Shown here piece by piece: positions 32,714 to 42,694 of a DNA stretch of 64,000 nt. Made by a program: the position numbers and the translations under genes. The notes beneath the pieces were generated by a model. That model was not told where the DNA came from, did no database searches, and saw only the letters and a list, made by a program, of their open reading frames with translations. Each line of letters begins with the position of its first letter. Positions within the stretch are counted from its first letter, which is position 1. The DNA comes from JAIBJN01 sp963847985 (GTDB lineage Bacteria > Actinomycetota > Thermoleophilia > Gaiellales > Gaiellaceae): assembly GCA_963847985.1 (NCBI GenBank), contig CAWKBS010000007.1, forward strand, positions 186,001 through 250,000. Direction: 5' to 3'.

Positions 32714-33898
32714 CTAGCCGCCCGGCTGGGCGGGCTGCTGCCCGAGGGTGACAATCACAGTTCGGGGAGACTGGCCTCGGTGGATCTCGAGGGTCATCGA
32801 GTCGCCGGGGGACTTCTCCATGATCATGCTGCGCAGGTCGTCCGGCGTCGTCACCGGGTGACCGTCGGCGCGCCTCACGACGTCGCCGCCCAGAACATAG
32901 CTCCGGCCGCCGACGATGACCTGCTGGTCGCCGCCCTGGAGGCCGGCCTCGTCCGCGGGACTGCCCTCGACCACGCCGACGATCATGACGCCCTCGTCGA
33001 CCGGCACGTTGACGCCCTCGGCGAGCTCGGGCGTGATCGCCTGCATCTGGACGCCGAGGTACGCATGCTCGACCTTGCCGCTCTCTTTGATCTGGGAGAC
33101 GACCTCCTTGACGGTGTTCACCGGGACGGCGAAGCCGATCCCGACGTTGCCGCCGGACTCGCTGGAGATCTGGGAGTTGACGCCGATCACCTGGCCGCGC
33201 GCGTTGAGCAACGGGCCGCCGGAGTTGCCCTGGTTGATGGGCGCGTCCGTCTGGATGACCTTGTCGATCGTGTAGCCGTTCGGCGCGGTGATGTCGCGCT
33301 GGAGCGCGCTGACGATGCCGGCAGTGACGCTGCGCTCGAGCCCGAAGGGGTTCCCGATGGCGACGACCGCGTCCCCGACGTGCACGTCGTCCGAGTTGCC
33401 GAGGGGGAGGGGAGTCAGCGCTCGTGACTGCGCGTCGATCTTCAGGACGGCGAGATCGGTGGAAGGGTCGCTCCCCACGATCGTCGCCCGGACGCGGTCG
33501 TCGCCCGAGAAATTGACCTCGATCTCCTGCGCGTTCTCGATCACGTGGTAGTTCGTGACGATGTAGCCGTCGCGGTCGACGACGAAGCCGGAGCCGAGCG
33601 AGGAGGTGGCCTGGGGCCCGAAGAAGGGGTTGCCGGACTCGACGCCGCTCGTCGTCACCTGGACGACCCCCGGGCCGGCGTCCTCGTAGATCTGCTGGAC
33701 GGGCTTGGCCCCGGTCTCGCTCGCCTCGAACGTCGCCGGAGCGTCGGCAGTCGTGGCGGCCGCCGCGACGGTCGTGACGACGGGCTCGGAGTCGTCCCAG
33801 ACACCGATGGCCGCGCCGATCCCGATAGCCGCCCCGCCGCCCAGAAGAGCGGCGAAAACGAGCGAGCCCATGCGTGCCCAGTTGGAGCCTGCGTCCAT
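32714..33898 (-). CDS. HtrA/DegP-like serine protease (S1C) with PDZ domain
   Basis: The 394-aa membrane-anchored protease has an N-terminal helix (MGSLVFAALLGGGAAIGIGA), a Thr/Ala linker, the trypsin-like domain with catalytic His (GYIVTNYHVIENAQ), Asp (SDPSTDLAVLKID) and Ser (INQGNSGGPLLNARG), and a C-terminal PDZ domain (VVEGSPADEAGLQGGDQQVI). It should degrade or refold misfolded exported proteins. Length is usual for actinobacterial HtrA. It is a single-gene unit ending in a strong hairpin. Confidence 0.95.
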   Translation of the reverse strand: MDAGSNWARMGSLVFAALLGGGAAIGIGAAIGVWDDSEPVVTTVAAAATTADAPATFEASETGAKPVQQIYEDAGPGVVQVTTSGVESGNPFFGPQATSSLGSGFVVDRDGYIVTNYHVIENAQEIEVNFSGDDRVRATIVGSDPSTDLAVLKIDAQSRALTPLPLGNSDDVHVGDAVVAIGNPFGLERSVTAGIVSALQRDITAPNGYTIDKVIQTDAPINQGNSGGPLLNARGQVIGVNSQISSESGGNVGIGFAVPVNTVKEVVSQIKESGKVEHAYLGVQMQAITPELAEGVNVPVDEGVMIVGVVEGSPADEAGLQGGDQQVIVGGRSYVLGGDVVRRADGHPVTTPDDLRSMIMEKSPGDSMTLEIHRGQSPRTVIVTLGQQPAQPGG

Positions 33899-34099
33899 GA
33901 CCTTCTTATAGCTCCGGGCTCGTGAATTCCCGGTTGCGCTGGGTTAAGGCGGTGTTAAGCGCCTATCCCGGCGGGCGGGTATGGATGGAGGGTGGGTTCC
34001 TCCTTGCTGGGGCCCGCACGAACGAACGAGGCTGCCTGCCCGCCGAGATGGTGCCCGCTCGCGCGCGGATGCGCAAAGCACGGCCGCTTGAGCGGCGCG

Positions 34100-35440
34100 T
34101 CAGCTGCGCAGGTCGACGACCGCCGGCGGGCCGAGGAGGTCGACCTTGTCGCCCTCGGCCTTCCGGTCCACCTCGGCTGCGACACCCTCGATATCGCGCA
34201 TACCGGGGAGAAAGAGCGCGCCCAGGGTCGCCACGGTGCCGATGAGCGCGGCGCCGATCAGTGTCGCACGGACGCCGACGAGCCCGGTCACGGGCGCCGT
34301 GAGCGCGAACGAGAGCGGCAGCAGCCCGATCGAGATCAGCCAGTCCAGGCTGGAGACGCGCCCGAGCATGGAGGCCGGGACGTGACGCTGCTTGATCGTC
34401 GCCCAGACGATCGTGCCGGCAGTCTCGAGGGCGTTGAAGAGCAGGCAGGCGACCATCAGCTGCCACGAGGCGGTCGCGAGGCCGTACCCGGCAACGGCGA
34501 GGGTGGCGATCGTCCACGTCGCGTACATGAACGTGACGTCGCGACGCGGGTGGCCGCGCTGGCCCATGATCAGCGCGGCGCCGATCGCCCCGATCCCGCC
34601 CGCCGCGAACACAAGCCCGAGATCGCCCGCGGACGCGTGCAGCTCGTTCTTGACCACATACGGCAGCAGCACCTCGGCAGGGCCCATGAACGCGAGGTAG
34701 GCGATGGTCGCCGACAGGAGCGTCCCCCACAGCCAGGTCCGTGCGCGGACGAAGCGCAGGCCCTCCTTCACGGCTTGCAGGGACGACTCGGCGTGCTCCG
34801 AGCGCGGGTGGGCCGGAGGGCGGATGAGGAAGACCGCGACGGTCGAGGCGGCGAACGACGCAGCGTCAACGGCGAACGCCGTCCCGGTGCCGAAGCCCGC
34901 GACAAGGACGCCACCGAGCGCCGGCCCCGCGAGGCGGAGCGCGATCGGGCGCACGAACTGATCGAGCGAGTTGGCGGCGGGAAGGTCCGAGGCGGGCACG
35001 ATGTCCGGCACCACCGCCTCGAAGGCCGGTGTGAAGAACGCAGTCCCGACGCCGTAGAGGGCGACGATGATAGCCAGCTCCCAGAAGGTGAGGAGGCCGG
35101 TCAGGGACAGCGCCGCGAGCGCCGCAATCACGACCGCGCGGCCAGCGTCGGCGAAGAGCATGAGCTTCCGCCGGTCGAGGCGGTCGCTGAGGACGCCCGC
35201 GGGGAGCAGGAAGGCGATCGTCGGGATGGTCATGGCGATGCCCAGGAGCGAGAGGGCGGCGGGTGCGTTCCAGAGCTCGTAGGCCTGCCACGCCATGGCG
35301 ATCAGGAAAATGCCGTCGCCGATGAGCGAGACGGTCATCCCCGCCCAGAGCAGGCGGAAGTCCCGGTGGCGGAGCGGCGCGAAGAGGTTGACCCGGGAGA
35401 AGCCGCCCGGGCGGTCGAGCGACTCGTGACTATGCTGCAT
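34100..35440 (-). CDS. MFS exporter of the EntS/MFS_3 type
   Basis: The 446-aa, 12-helix transporter has LRHRDFRLLWAGMTVSLIGD, typical of the MFS_3/enterobactin-exporter group, and AGVLSDRLDRRKLMLFAD (motif A). Its ATG lies inside the 3' end of the GGDEF-EAL gene (11-bp overlap), so the two are coupled. Because the operon starts with an alpha-oxoamine synthase, export of that enzyme's product is an attractive but unproven idea. Confidence 0.9.
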   Translation of the reverse strand: MQHSHESLDRPGGFSRVNLFAPLRHRDFRLLWAGMTVSLIGDGIFLIAMAWQAYELWNAPAALSLLGIAMTIPTIAFLLPAGVLSDRLDRRKLMLFADAGRAVVIAALAALSLTGLLTFWELAIIVALYGVGTAFFTPAFEAVVPDIVPASDLPAANSLDQFVRPIALRLAGPALGGVLVAGFGTGTAFAVDAASFAASTVAVFLIRPPAHPRSEHAESSLQAVKEGLRFVRARTWLWGTLLSATIAYLAFMGPAEVLLPYVVKNELHASAGDLGLVFAAGGIGAIGAALIMGQRGHPRRDVTFMYATWTIATLAVAGYGLATASWQLMVACLLFNALETAGTIVWATIKQRHVPASMLGRVSSLDWLISIGLLPLSFALTAPVTGLVGVRATLIGAALIGTVATLGALFLPGMRDIEGVAAEVDRKAEGDKVDLLGPPAVVDLRS

Positions 35441-38400
35441 GCGACTTCGGCTCGGCTTCCTCGCCCCCGTTCACGAGGTACGCAACGAGCGCCTCGTGGT
35501 CCATCGGCTTGGCGAAGAGGAAGCCCTGGCCGAGCTCGCAGCCGAGGTCACGCAGTGAGGCGATCTGCTCTGGCAGCTCAATGCCCTCCGCGACCACGTC
35601 GAGACTCAGACTGTTTCCGAGCGCGATGATCGCCGCGGCGAGGCCCGACTCGTCGTGCTCCGACGAGAGGAATGATCGGTCCATCTTGAGGATGTCGACG
35701 GGGAACCTGCTCAGGTAGGAGAGCGACGAGTAGCCCGTACCGAAGTCGTCCATCGCGAGGAGGACGCCGAGCGCCTTCAGCTCGTGCAGGCGCTGGACCG
35801 CCAGGTCGGTGTCGGCCATCATCACCGTCTCGGTGATCTCGAGGACGAGCGCCGACGGCGGCAGGCCGGTCAGCTCGAGTGCGCCGCGGACGTCGGCGAT
35901 GATCGAGTCCGACTGGAGCTGCTTGACGGAGAGGTTGACGCTCATCGTCAGCGGCGGTGTGCGCGGGAAGCGCTCGTGGAGGCGGACGCCCTGACGGCAG
36001 GCCTCCAGGAGCACCCAGCGACCGATGGGGACGATCAGCCCCGTCTCCTCGGCCAGCGGGATGAAGTGGAGCGGCGGGATCGTTCCGCGTGTGGGGTGCA
36101 TCCACCGAAGCAGCGCCTCGACGCCGTAGTCGCTGCGCTGGTCGAGGCGGACGACTGGCTGGTAGTGGATCACGAGCTGGTCGAGCTCGAGCGCCTGCTG
36201 AAGCTCGGCCTGGAGCTCGAGGCGCTCGACAACGCGCTCGTGCATCGCCGGCTCGAACACCCGGTAGCTTCCCTTGCTGTCGCGCTTGGCCATGTACATA
36301 GCGACGTCGGCGTTGCGCAGGAGCTCCTCGGCGTCGGACGAGCCGAGCTCGTGGTCGGCGAGGCAAATGCCGACGCTCGCGCGCGGATAGACATGCTTGC
36401 CGTCGATGTCGTACTGGAGCGCGAGCGCGCGCAGGATCCGGCCGGCGACGTCGGCGGCCTCCTCGGAGTCCTTGATCCCGTCGAGGAGGACGGCGAACTC
36501 GTCGCCGCCGAATCGGGCGACCGTGTCGGCCGGGCGGACGGCGCCGAGCAGCCGGCGCGCGACCTCCTGGAGGACAGTGTCGCCGGCCGCATGCCCGAGG
36601 CTGTCGTTCACCGTCTTGAAGTCGTCCAGATCGATGAACATGACGCCGATCGTCGGGCCGCCCCGGCTGCTGCGCATGATCGAGTGCTGGACGCGATCGG
36701 CGAAGAGGGCGCGGTTCGCGAGGCTCGTCACCGGGTCGTGGAACGCCTGGTGCGCGAGCTGGTCCTCGAAGGCCTTGCGTTCGCTGACGTCGCGGCTGTT
36801 GAGGACAACGCCGCGGACGTGCTCGTCCTCGAGCAGGTCCGTGTGCTGCACCTCGAACTGGAGCCAGTTGCCGTTGCGATGCCGGAGCGAGCACTCGATC
36901 ACGTGGGTCTCCGAGCCGCCGCCGACGTAGGCTTCGCCGACGCCGGCGACGATCTGCGCTAGGCGCGGGCGGTCGGACTGGGCGAGGAAGCGCGCGAAGT
37001 CGCTGCCCTCCACCTGGTCGACGCGGTAGCCGAGCACGCGCTCGACCGACGGGCTCTGGTAGGTGACCGTCCCGTGCGCGTCCAGTACGGTGATGAGGTC
37101 GCTGGAGTGAGCGACGAGCGAGCGGAAGCGAGCTTCGCTCTGGCGCCGGTGGAGATCCTCGGCAAGCGACGCGCCCTCGGCCGCGAGCGATACCTGCGAG
37201 GCGAGCGACTCGAGCGAGTCGAACAGCTCGCGCGACATGGCGACCGGCGAGCAGAGGACGAGCAGTCCTCGCGTCGCGTCGCGAGCCGTGAGGGGAAGGA
37301 CGAGCACGGACTGGCCGCCGTCGAAGCGAAGTTCTTTGCGCACGTCCCCGGGCACGGTCGCGAGCGGAACCTCCGTTCCGATCCTTGTCGGCTCGCGCAA
37401 CCAGGCGCCCGCGCTCTTCGAGACCGCCCACTCGCCGTCGTCGCCGGAGGAGGCTGCCACGAAAGAGCCCTCGATGCTCAGGACGACGAGCCGGACGTCG
37501 ACCGGGCGGTCGACAAGGGCGAGGATGGCCGAGATGGCCGCGTCGTTGATCTGCGAGCGACCGGCAGCGGCGACGAGATCGCCGCCGGCCCGCCTGAGCG
37601 CCACCTCGCGGGAAGTCGCGCGCTCCTCCTGGCGAACGAGGCCGACCATGCGGGCCACCACGAGCAGGAAGAGGAGGGCGGAGGCGAAGATGAGCACGAG
37701 GCGGTCGGTGTCACCGAACGACTGCCAGGCCCGGACGCCCGGCGCGACCAGGCACGCCCCGGCGAGGAGGCCGAGGCGGAGCGGGGTCAAGCGCGTGCGC
37801 GAGTCGAGCGCGGGCTCCTCCAGCGTCCGCATCGACGGGTGCAGCGCCGCGGCGCCCCAGAGCAGGTAGAAGGCGATCCAGCCGACGTCGTAGCTCAGCT
37901 GGTGGCTGTAGGCGTCGGTCAACAGCGCGTACGTATACGCGGAGTCGACGGCGAGGAGCGAGACGATGCTGCCGACGAGCAGGTAGAAGGCCGGGGCGCG
38001 TTTGCCGTTGTCGACCGCGAGCCGCACGGCGGCGGCGAGGAGGAGGATGTCGCCCAGCGGGTACGCGGCCGAGACCGCCTTCTCGAGCCAGGTCAGGCCG
38101 GAGAGGTGGACGTTCGGGGCGACAAGGAAGACCCACGAGAGCAGGGCGATGCCGACCGAGATGATGAGCGAGTCGATGACGCCGGCGCGGTCGCCCTGCG
38201 GATTTCGCCGCCTGACGAGGAGAAGCAGGCCCGCCACGAGCGCTGGGTAGACCGTCAGGTAGATGGCGTCGCCGATGGAGGGGAACTCGACTTCGGCGCC
38301 CGTCAGCTTCGGATAGCTGTACGTGTAGAGGTCGCCGGCGAAGAAGAGGAAGAGGCCGACGATGAAGAGCGCCCAGGCGAGCCAGGCCTTGGGCCGGTGC

Positions 38401-38573
38401 AGGTAGATCCCGACCGCGACCGCGACCGAGGCCGAGAGGCCCAACAGGTTGATCAGCGGCCCGTTGCCCTTAAGGGGCGGGAACCAGAGGTAGGCTGCCG
38501 TCAGGAGGCCGCCGACGGCGAGGTAGATCACCCACGCGCGCCCGCGCCAGTCGAAGCTGGCGAGGGTGCTCAC
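35430..38573 (-). CDS. Membrane c-di-GMP enzyme: 7-9 helices, GAF-like, PAS, GGDEF, EAL
   Basis: This 1047-aa protein starts with a membrane region (about residues 10-320), followed by a GAF-like segment (about 335-470) and a PAS domain (about 485-600, FRSLVAHSSDLITVLDAHGT). GGDEF follows (about 610-775, RFGGDEFAVLLDG) with a complete RxxD product-inhibition site (RPAD, five residues before GGDEF). EAL is last (about 790-1040, YGVEALLRW, DDFGTGYSSLSYL, KMDRSFL). Both catalytic motifs look intact, so it may make and break c-di-GMP depending on the sensed signal. GTG 38573 overlaps the synthase stop in GTGA. Confidence 0.93.
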   Translation of the reverse strand: MSTLASFDWRGRAWVIYLAVGGLLTAAYLWFPPLKGNGPLINLLGLSASVAVAVGIYLHRPKAWLAWALFIVGLFLFFAGDLYTYSYPKLTGAEVEFPSIGDAIYLTVYPALVAGLLLLVRRRNPQGDRAGVIDSLIISVGIALLSWVFLVAPNVHLSGLTWLEKAVSAAYPLGDILLLAAAVRLAVDNGKRAPAFYLLVGSIVSLLAVDSAYTYALLTDAYSHQLSYDVGWIAFYLLWGAAALHPSMRTLEEPALDSRTRLTPLRLGLLAGACLVAPGVRAWQSFGDTDRLVLIFASALLFLLVVARMVGLVRQEERATSREVALRRAGGDLVAAAGRSQINDAAISAILALVDRPVDVRLVVLSIEGSFVAASSGDDGEWAVSKSAGAWLREPTRIGTEVPLATVPGDVRKELRFDGGQSVLVLPLTARDATRGLLVLCSPVAMSRELFDSLESLASQVSLAAEGASLAEDLHRRQSEARFRSLVAHSSDLITVLDAHGTVTYQSPSVERVLGYRVDQVEGSDFARFLAQSDRPRLAQIVAGVGEAYVGGGSETHVIECSLRHRNGNWLQFEVQHTDLLEDEHVRGVVLNSRDVSERKAFEDQLAHQAFHDPVTSLANRALFADRVQHSIMRSSRGGPTIGVMFIDLDDFKTVNDSLGHAAGDTVLQEVARRLLGAVRPADTVARFGGDEFAVLLDGIKDSEEAADVAGRILRALALQYDIDGKHVYPRASVGICLADHELGSSDAEELLRNADVAMYMAKRDSKGSYRVFEPAMHERVVERLELQAELQQALELDQLVIHYQPVVRLDQRSDYGVEALLRWMHPTRGTIPPLHFIPLAEETGLIVPIGRWVLLEACRQGVRLHERFPRTPPLTMSVNLSVKQLQSDSIIADVRGALELTGLPPSALVLEITETVMMADTDLAVQRLHELKALGVLLAMDDFGTGYSSLSYLSRFPVDILKMDRSFLSSEHDESGLAAAIIALGNSLSLDVVAEGIELPEQIASLRDLGCELGQGFLFAKPMDHEALVAYLVNGGEEAEPKSHAA

Positions 38574-39871
38574 GCGGCGAACTCCTGCGGCCGGGACGGC
38601 CGGAGGTCGAAGGCGTTCGCGAGCTTTCCGAGCACGTCGAGGAGCTGCTCGATCTCGGCTTGCGAGTTCGCGGCGGTGACCTGGATGCGGAAGCCGACCT
38701 CGCTCTTGGGCACGAGCGGGTAGGCGGCGAGGGTGACATAGATCCCGTTGTCGAAGAGGAAGCGCCCGGCCGCGTCGATGTCCTCGTGGCGTGCGAGCGG
38801 CACCTCGATGATCGGGAAGCCCGACCGGTTCGGGGTGTGGACGCCGAGACTGTCAAGACAGGTGAGGATCTGGTCGGTCTTGCGCCAGAGGTTCGCGCGG
38901 ATCGCGTCGCCGCGGGTCTCGTTGACGTCGAAGCCGGCGAGGACCGTCGCCAGCGACGCGGTCGGCGAGGGGCCCGAGTACAGGTAGGGCGGCGCGGCTG
39001 TCTTCAAGAGCTCCTTCAGGTCGGTCGGGCAGGCGACGAAGGCCGCGAGCGACGAGTAGGACTTGGAGAAGCCGGCGACCAGGACGACACCCTCGTACGA
39101 CTCCCCGCAGTAGCGAATAACGCTGTTGCCGCGGTGTCCGTACGGGCTCGTCTCGTCCGCGCCGCGCTCGCCGATGACGCCGAAGCCGTGCGCGTCGTCG
39201 ACGTAGAGAATCGCGTCGTAGCGCCGCGCGACGCGGGCGAACTCGTTCAGGTCCGGCGCGTTCCCGGTCATGCTGTTGACCCCGTCCATGCAGACGAGGC
39301 GCGTGGTCGAGCGGTCCTGGCGCAGGAGCTGCTCTAGGTCGTCGGGGTCTTCGAAGCGGAAGCGCTTGACCGTGGCGCCGCGCGCAGAGGCGAACTGGCA
39401 GCCGTCGTAGATCGTCTTGTGGGCGCGGTTGTCGACGAAGATCGTCCCGTCCCCGGCAAGCACCGGGATCACGGACAGGTGGATCAGCGTGATCGTCGGA
39501 ATCACGAGCGCGTCCTCACAGCCGAGCAGCTCGATCAGGCGCTCCTCGATCTGCGGGTAGAGGATCGGGCTCCCGAGCATCCGCGACCAGCTCGGGTGCG
39601 TGCCCCATTTCTCCAGGTACTCGGGGACAGCGTCGATGATCTCGCGGTCGAGGTCGAAGCCGAGGTAGTTGCACGAGGCGAAGTCGGCCAGCCACTTGTC
39701 GCCGATGCGGATCATCCGGCCGTCGAGCTCGTCGATGACGGCGTCCGTCATCGGGTTGGATCGCTCCAGCTCGGCCAGCTCGCTGCAGGCTGCAAGCCAG
39801 CGGTCGATCCATCGTGGCGAGGCAGAGGGCGACCGTGGGCCATCCGGGCGGTAAACGCTCATCCGCCCCAC
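38570..39871 (-). CDS. Alpha-oxoamine synthase family PLP enzyme (CqsA/SPT/BioF-like)
   Basis: The 433-aa enzyme condenses an amino acid with an acyl-CoA. It shows DFASCNYLGFDLDREIIDAV, the cofactor block YVDDAHGFGVIGERGADE and the PLP lysine in VLVAGFSKSYSSLAAFVA. The family includes KBL, BioF, serine palmitoyltransferase and the autoinducer synthases CqsA/LqsA; glycine-specific and biotin contexts are absent. GTG 39871 is chosen because GAGGAG stands 8 nt upstream; the ATG at 39862 is less well placed. It is the first gene of a coupled operon with a c-di-GMP enzyme and an exporter. Confidence 0.88.
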   Translation of the reverse strand: MGRMSVYRPDGPRSPSASPRWIDRWLAACSELAELERSNPMTDAVIDELDGRMIRIGDKWLADFASCNYLGFDLDREIIDAVPEYLEKWGTHPSWSRMLGSPILYPQIEERLIELLGCEDALVIPTITLIHLSVIPVLAGDGTIFVDNRAHKTIYDGCQFASARGATVKRFRFEDPDDLEQLLRQDRSTTRLVCMDGVNSMTGNAPDLNEFARVARRYDAILYVDDAHGFGVIGERGADETSPYGHRGNSVIRYCGESYEGVVLVAGFSKSYSSLAAFVACPTDLKELLKTAAPPYLYSGPSPTASLATVLAGFDVNETRGDAIRANLWRKTDQILTCLDSLGVHTPNRSGFPIIEVPLARHEDIDAAGRFLFDNGIYVTLAAYPLVPKSEVGFRIQVTAANSQAEIEQLLDVLGKLANAFDLRPSRPQEFAA

Positions 39872-40208
39872 ATCGGCGTCTCCTCAAGAATCTTTAGGCA
39901 CAAGACACCCGAACGAGCCAGTGGTGGCCGCGAGCACGTGAGCTGTGCGGCAGGACCTGCCGCCTAGTCGCAGCGCCGAATGATCGACCCGACACTCCAG
40001 TTTTCCAGGGACGATTCAGGGACGCGGCCGTGATTCGACGGGATCAGGCCCTCCAGAGTGGCCGTTCTACGCGGCCTTACGACCCTCGGAAGACGGACGG
40101 ACGGCGGGCCGGACGGGGGCGGGGGAAGCGGGGACGCGGGCTGCCAGGCTATGGACTGGCGCTAGGACCGGTCGGGGCCGCTGGTCATCTAGTTGTCCTG
40201 GCGGAGAA
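39872..40208. other. Intergenic region, no gene seen
   Basis: The 337 bp between the synthase start and the DyP stop hold the promoter of the synthase operon (TAAAGAT near the start) and the downstream region of the DyP gene. I see no ORF with coding character, no terminator stem and no repeat of note. Confidence 0.4.
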
Positions 40209-41792
40209 TCACTGGCCGTCACGCAAGTTGGCGATGAAGTTGATTGCAGTGATGCTCGGCAGAAACACGTACGCAGCGGCTTTGGTCGTGATGAAGCTCG
40301 AGAGACCTGTCACCTCGATCGGCGGGCTCCCATCTGCCTGAGGCATGACGAAGATGCTTTCCGCTGGGTCCTGGGTGCCGAGCAGTGGGTCTTTCGACCT
40401 CGGGTGAAGCCTGACCGCCCCGGCGAACTCGCTGTCATTGACCCACTGTCGCAGCACGAACTCGTATTGGTTCTCGATGTTCGAGTTGATGAACTGAAAG
40501 AGCATCCCGCGCTCGATGCCGTCGTAGGGTTTCCCTGGGTCATAGGTTGGCCCGTACGGCAGACCGCGGCGAATCAGCCGGTGAGCGTTGTTGCTGCCGC
40601 CGGGCACGCCCTGGCCGGCGACCGGTTGACCTCGTGGGTTGACGCGGCGTATGTGCGCGCCGACGGGACAGCTGAGCCCCTTCGGATCTCCCGAACCATC
40701 GGCGTTCACATACTCGAAATCGTTCAACTGCTCGGGCGAGACCCCTCCCGTAGGGCTATCCGTGTCCGGTGACAGGGCGAGAGGAACGCCGTTGCGCCAT
40801 CGCCCGCACATCTTCGCCGCCAACAGTTCGGGATCGATCTTGTCTCTGTTGGATTGCAAGAAGTTTTCAAAGCCAACGACGTCGGTCTCGACCTTCTTGA
40901 AGACTGCGAAGCTGCCGTTCAGGCCCAGTTGTCGTGGCTCCGGGACATCGTAGTTCGTGGCGTCTTCCAGCAAGACGAAGAGCCATGGCTCGCAGGGCTC
41001 CTGGTGGTCAGGAGGATAGTTCTCAGGACCGCCGCGAATGGTGGGCATGCTGATGCCGTCGGTGTATCCGAAGTGCACCTTGGCAGTCGGCACGGGTTGG
41101 CCATCTTGCATCTCCAGTAACGCCATCCCGTCCTGCCGCCAGATTTCGCGAAAGGCATCTCCCTCGGCAAACAAGGCCTGCAGCCTGTCGCTGTAGCTCG
41201 TCATCGCCTCCGGGCTGATGGCATGCAGCGTCACCAGAACGTGATCGTCTCCTCCTCCAAAGCCCCCGACCCAGTTCTGGGGCGAACTGGCTCCGGTATC
41301 GCCGACCAGCTCCGCTCGTCGCGCGGCTCCTTCGATGAATGCGCCGAACGACTTGAACGAGAGCGTCGGGACGAGTTCCTCTACCTCCAGCGCTACAAGT
41401 CCGGGCCACGTGATGCCGACGTTGAGGCAATAGTCGGGCTTGCGACGCGGGGCCTCGGCGGGATCGTCTCCCGGTCCGGGCGCGAACCCTACGTGCCAGT
41501 CCCGGGCAGTCGTGACTTGCGGGGTGTCGGATTCGTCGCCGCTCACGAGCCGGCCGAGTTGCCTGCGCGCTTGTGCCGGGCTTCCTACCGCCAGCAGCAA
41601 GTGCCGCACCATCGGCATCCTGTAAGCGCGGAGAACGAACCCCTGAATGTCCGCAAGGTCGAGCGCAGACTCTTCCGCGGCCCCCGACCCGCCCCCAGCC
41701 TTTAGCGGTTCATGCCTGCGGCCCAGAAACCGACGAAGACGCCCCGAGTCCTTCATCGCCGATGCTGCCCGTGTCGTGCTCTCCTTGGCCAA
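40209..41792 (-). CDS. DyP-type heme peroxidase
   Basis: The 527-aa protein has the DyP signatures: the distal GxxDG motif in VHFGYTDGISMPTIRGG and the heme-ligand region GLSCPVGAHIRRVNPRGQ with proximal His and Arg. DyP enzymes oxidise dyes, phenols and other substrates with peroxide. There is no Tat signal, so it is probably cytoplasmic. It ends the operon that begins with the lipoprotein at 44150 and contains two paralogous double-domain proteins. The TTG start at 41792 lacks a good binding site; ATG 41756 is an alternative. Confidence 0.92.
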   Translation of the reverse strand: MAKESTTRAASAMKDSGRLRRFLGRRHEPLKAGGGSGAAEESALDLADIQGFVLRAYRMPMVRHLLLAVGSPAQARRQLGRLVSGDESDTPQVTTARDWHVGFAPGPGDDPAEAPRRKPDYCLNVGITWPGLVALEVEELVPTLSFKSFGAFIEGAARRAELVGDTGASSPQNWVGGFGGGDDHVLVTLHAISPEAMTSYSDRLQALFAEGDAFREIWRQDGMALLEMQDGQPVPTAKVHFGYTDGISMPTIRGGPENYPPDHQEPCEPWLFVLLEDATNYDVPEPRQLGLNGSFAVFKKVETDVVGFENFLQSNRDKIDPELLAAKMCGRWRNGVPLALSPDTDSPTGGVSPEQLNDFEYVNADGSGDPKGLSCPVGAHIRRVNPRGQPVAGQGVPGGSNNAHRLIRRGLPYGPTYDPGKPYDGIERGMLFQFINSNIENQYEFVLRQWVNDSEFAGAVRLHPRSKDPLLGTQDPAESIFVMPQADGSPPIEVTGLSSFITTKAAAYVFLPSITAINFIANLRDGQ

Positions 41793-41839
41793 TGCCGAGC
41801 ACGGGATCGATCATGGTTCGTGACCATGTGACAGCGCTG

Positions 41840-42694
41840 CTATCCAGCGGTGGCCGCCGATGACTTGCGATCGGCCAGCAAGGCTCGAATGTCCTGAGTC
41901 GCGAGACCTGGATAAGCGGTGTAAAACCCAATCGCCGGATAGTTGTTCTCCAAGGCCCACTGATAGAACGCCTGGGCGTTCTTTGCTACCGGCGTTGGTG
42001 GACCGCCAACCACATGTGGAAAGACAGCATCGAAGGCGAACGAGGTCTTTTCTGCGAAGTCCTGGATGTACTTCGCGAAATCACCGTCGAAGATCGTAAA
42101 GAACCCCAGGCGGTTTTTCTCGAAGGCGACCCAGCCGAAGAAATGCAGCGTGCCGATAGCATCTGATGCGTCGTGCCCCTTCTTTCCTATCAGCGCCGGC
42201 GCGACCATCTTCGCAGCAAAACCTCGCGCACGTGACTTGAAGGTCATGTATGTCAGCAAGCAGCCCTGCGAGGTATTGCCCGTGAAGCCCGCCTCACGCG
42301 CGCACTCCTTGATGTCCTGAACCGACGCATCCTCGTAAGCGAAGTACTCATCAAGAGGCTCGCGGACTTGACGCTTCAGCCATTTGATCACCCGCTCACG
42401 GTTATCAGCCACGGGAGTGGCTGGAGGGTCGTCCACGTGCTCGAAGATGCCGTCGAACACCGGGCCGGCACTCTCCACGAGCCGCTCAATATGCTGGTCG
42501 ACCTCGCCGTCAATGTCCGAAATGAAGAGAAGCTTCTCGTCTCCCTCGACCATGAAACGGGAGAAATGCACGGTACCGAGGTCGTCCTGCGCCTTCGCGA
42601 GATCGGGCATCAAGGGGGGCAGCTCGTCGGGTAGCGCCTTGGCGTTGGCGGGACCCTTGATCGGGAAGTCAATGACTAGATGACTTTGACTCAT
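41840..42694 (-). CDS. DyP-associated double-domain protein, paralog 1
   Basis: The 284-aa protein is built of two similar halves. The first (LGTVHFSRFMVEGDEKLLFI, AGPVFDGIFEHVDDPPATPV, DEYFAYEDASVQDIKE) matches the second (IGTLHFFGWVAFEKNRLGFF, FAFDAVFPHVVGGPPTPVAK, GFYTAYPGLATQDIRALLAD) block by block. Such proteins are known to me as neighbours of DyP peroxidases in actinobacteria but have no assigned function. The strand pattern would suit a ferredoxin-like alpha+beta barrel, the fold of DyP itself; this is inference. GGAGA precedes the ATG. Confidence 0.85.
   Translation of the reverse strand: MSQSHLVIDFPIKGPANAKALPDELPPLMPDLAKAQDDLGTVHFSRFMVEGDEKLLFISDIDGEVDQHIERLVESAGPVFDGIFEHVDDPPATPVADNRERVIKWLKRQVREPLDEYFAYEDASVQDIKECAREAGFTGNTSQGCLLTYMTFKSRARGFAAKMVAPALIGKKGHDASDAIGTLHFFGWVAFEKNRLGFFTIFDGDFAKYIQDFAEKTSFAFDAVFPHVVGGPPTPVAKNAQAFYQWALENNYPAIGFYTAYPGLATQDIRALLADRKSSAATAG

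Noticed and set aside
40030..40341. Plus-strand ORF between synthase and DyP genes
   Set aside because: Low-complexity Arg/Gly frame that runs into the DyP gene antisense; no binding site or domain.
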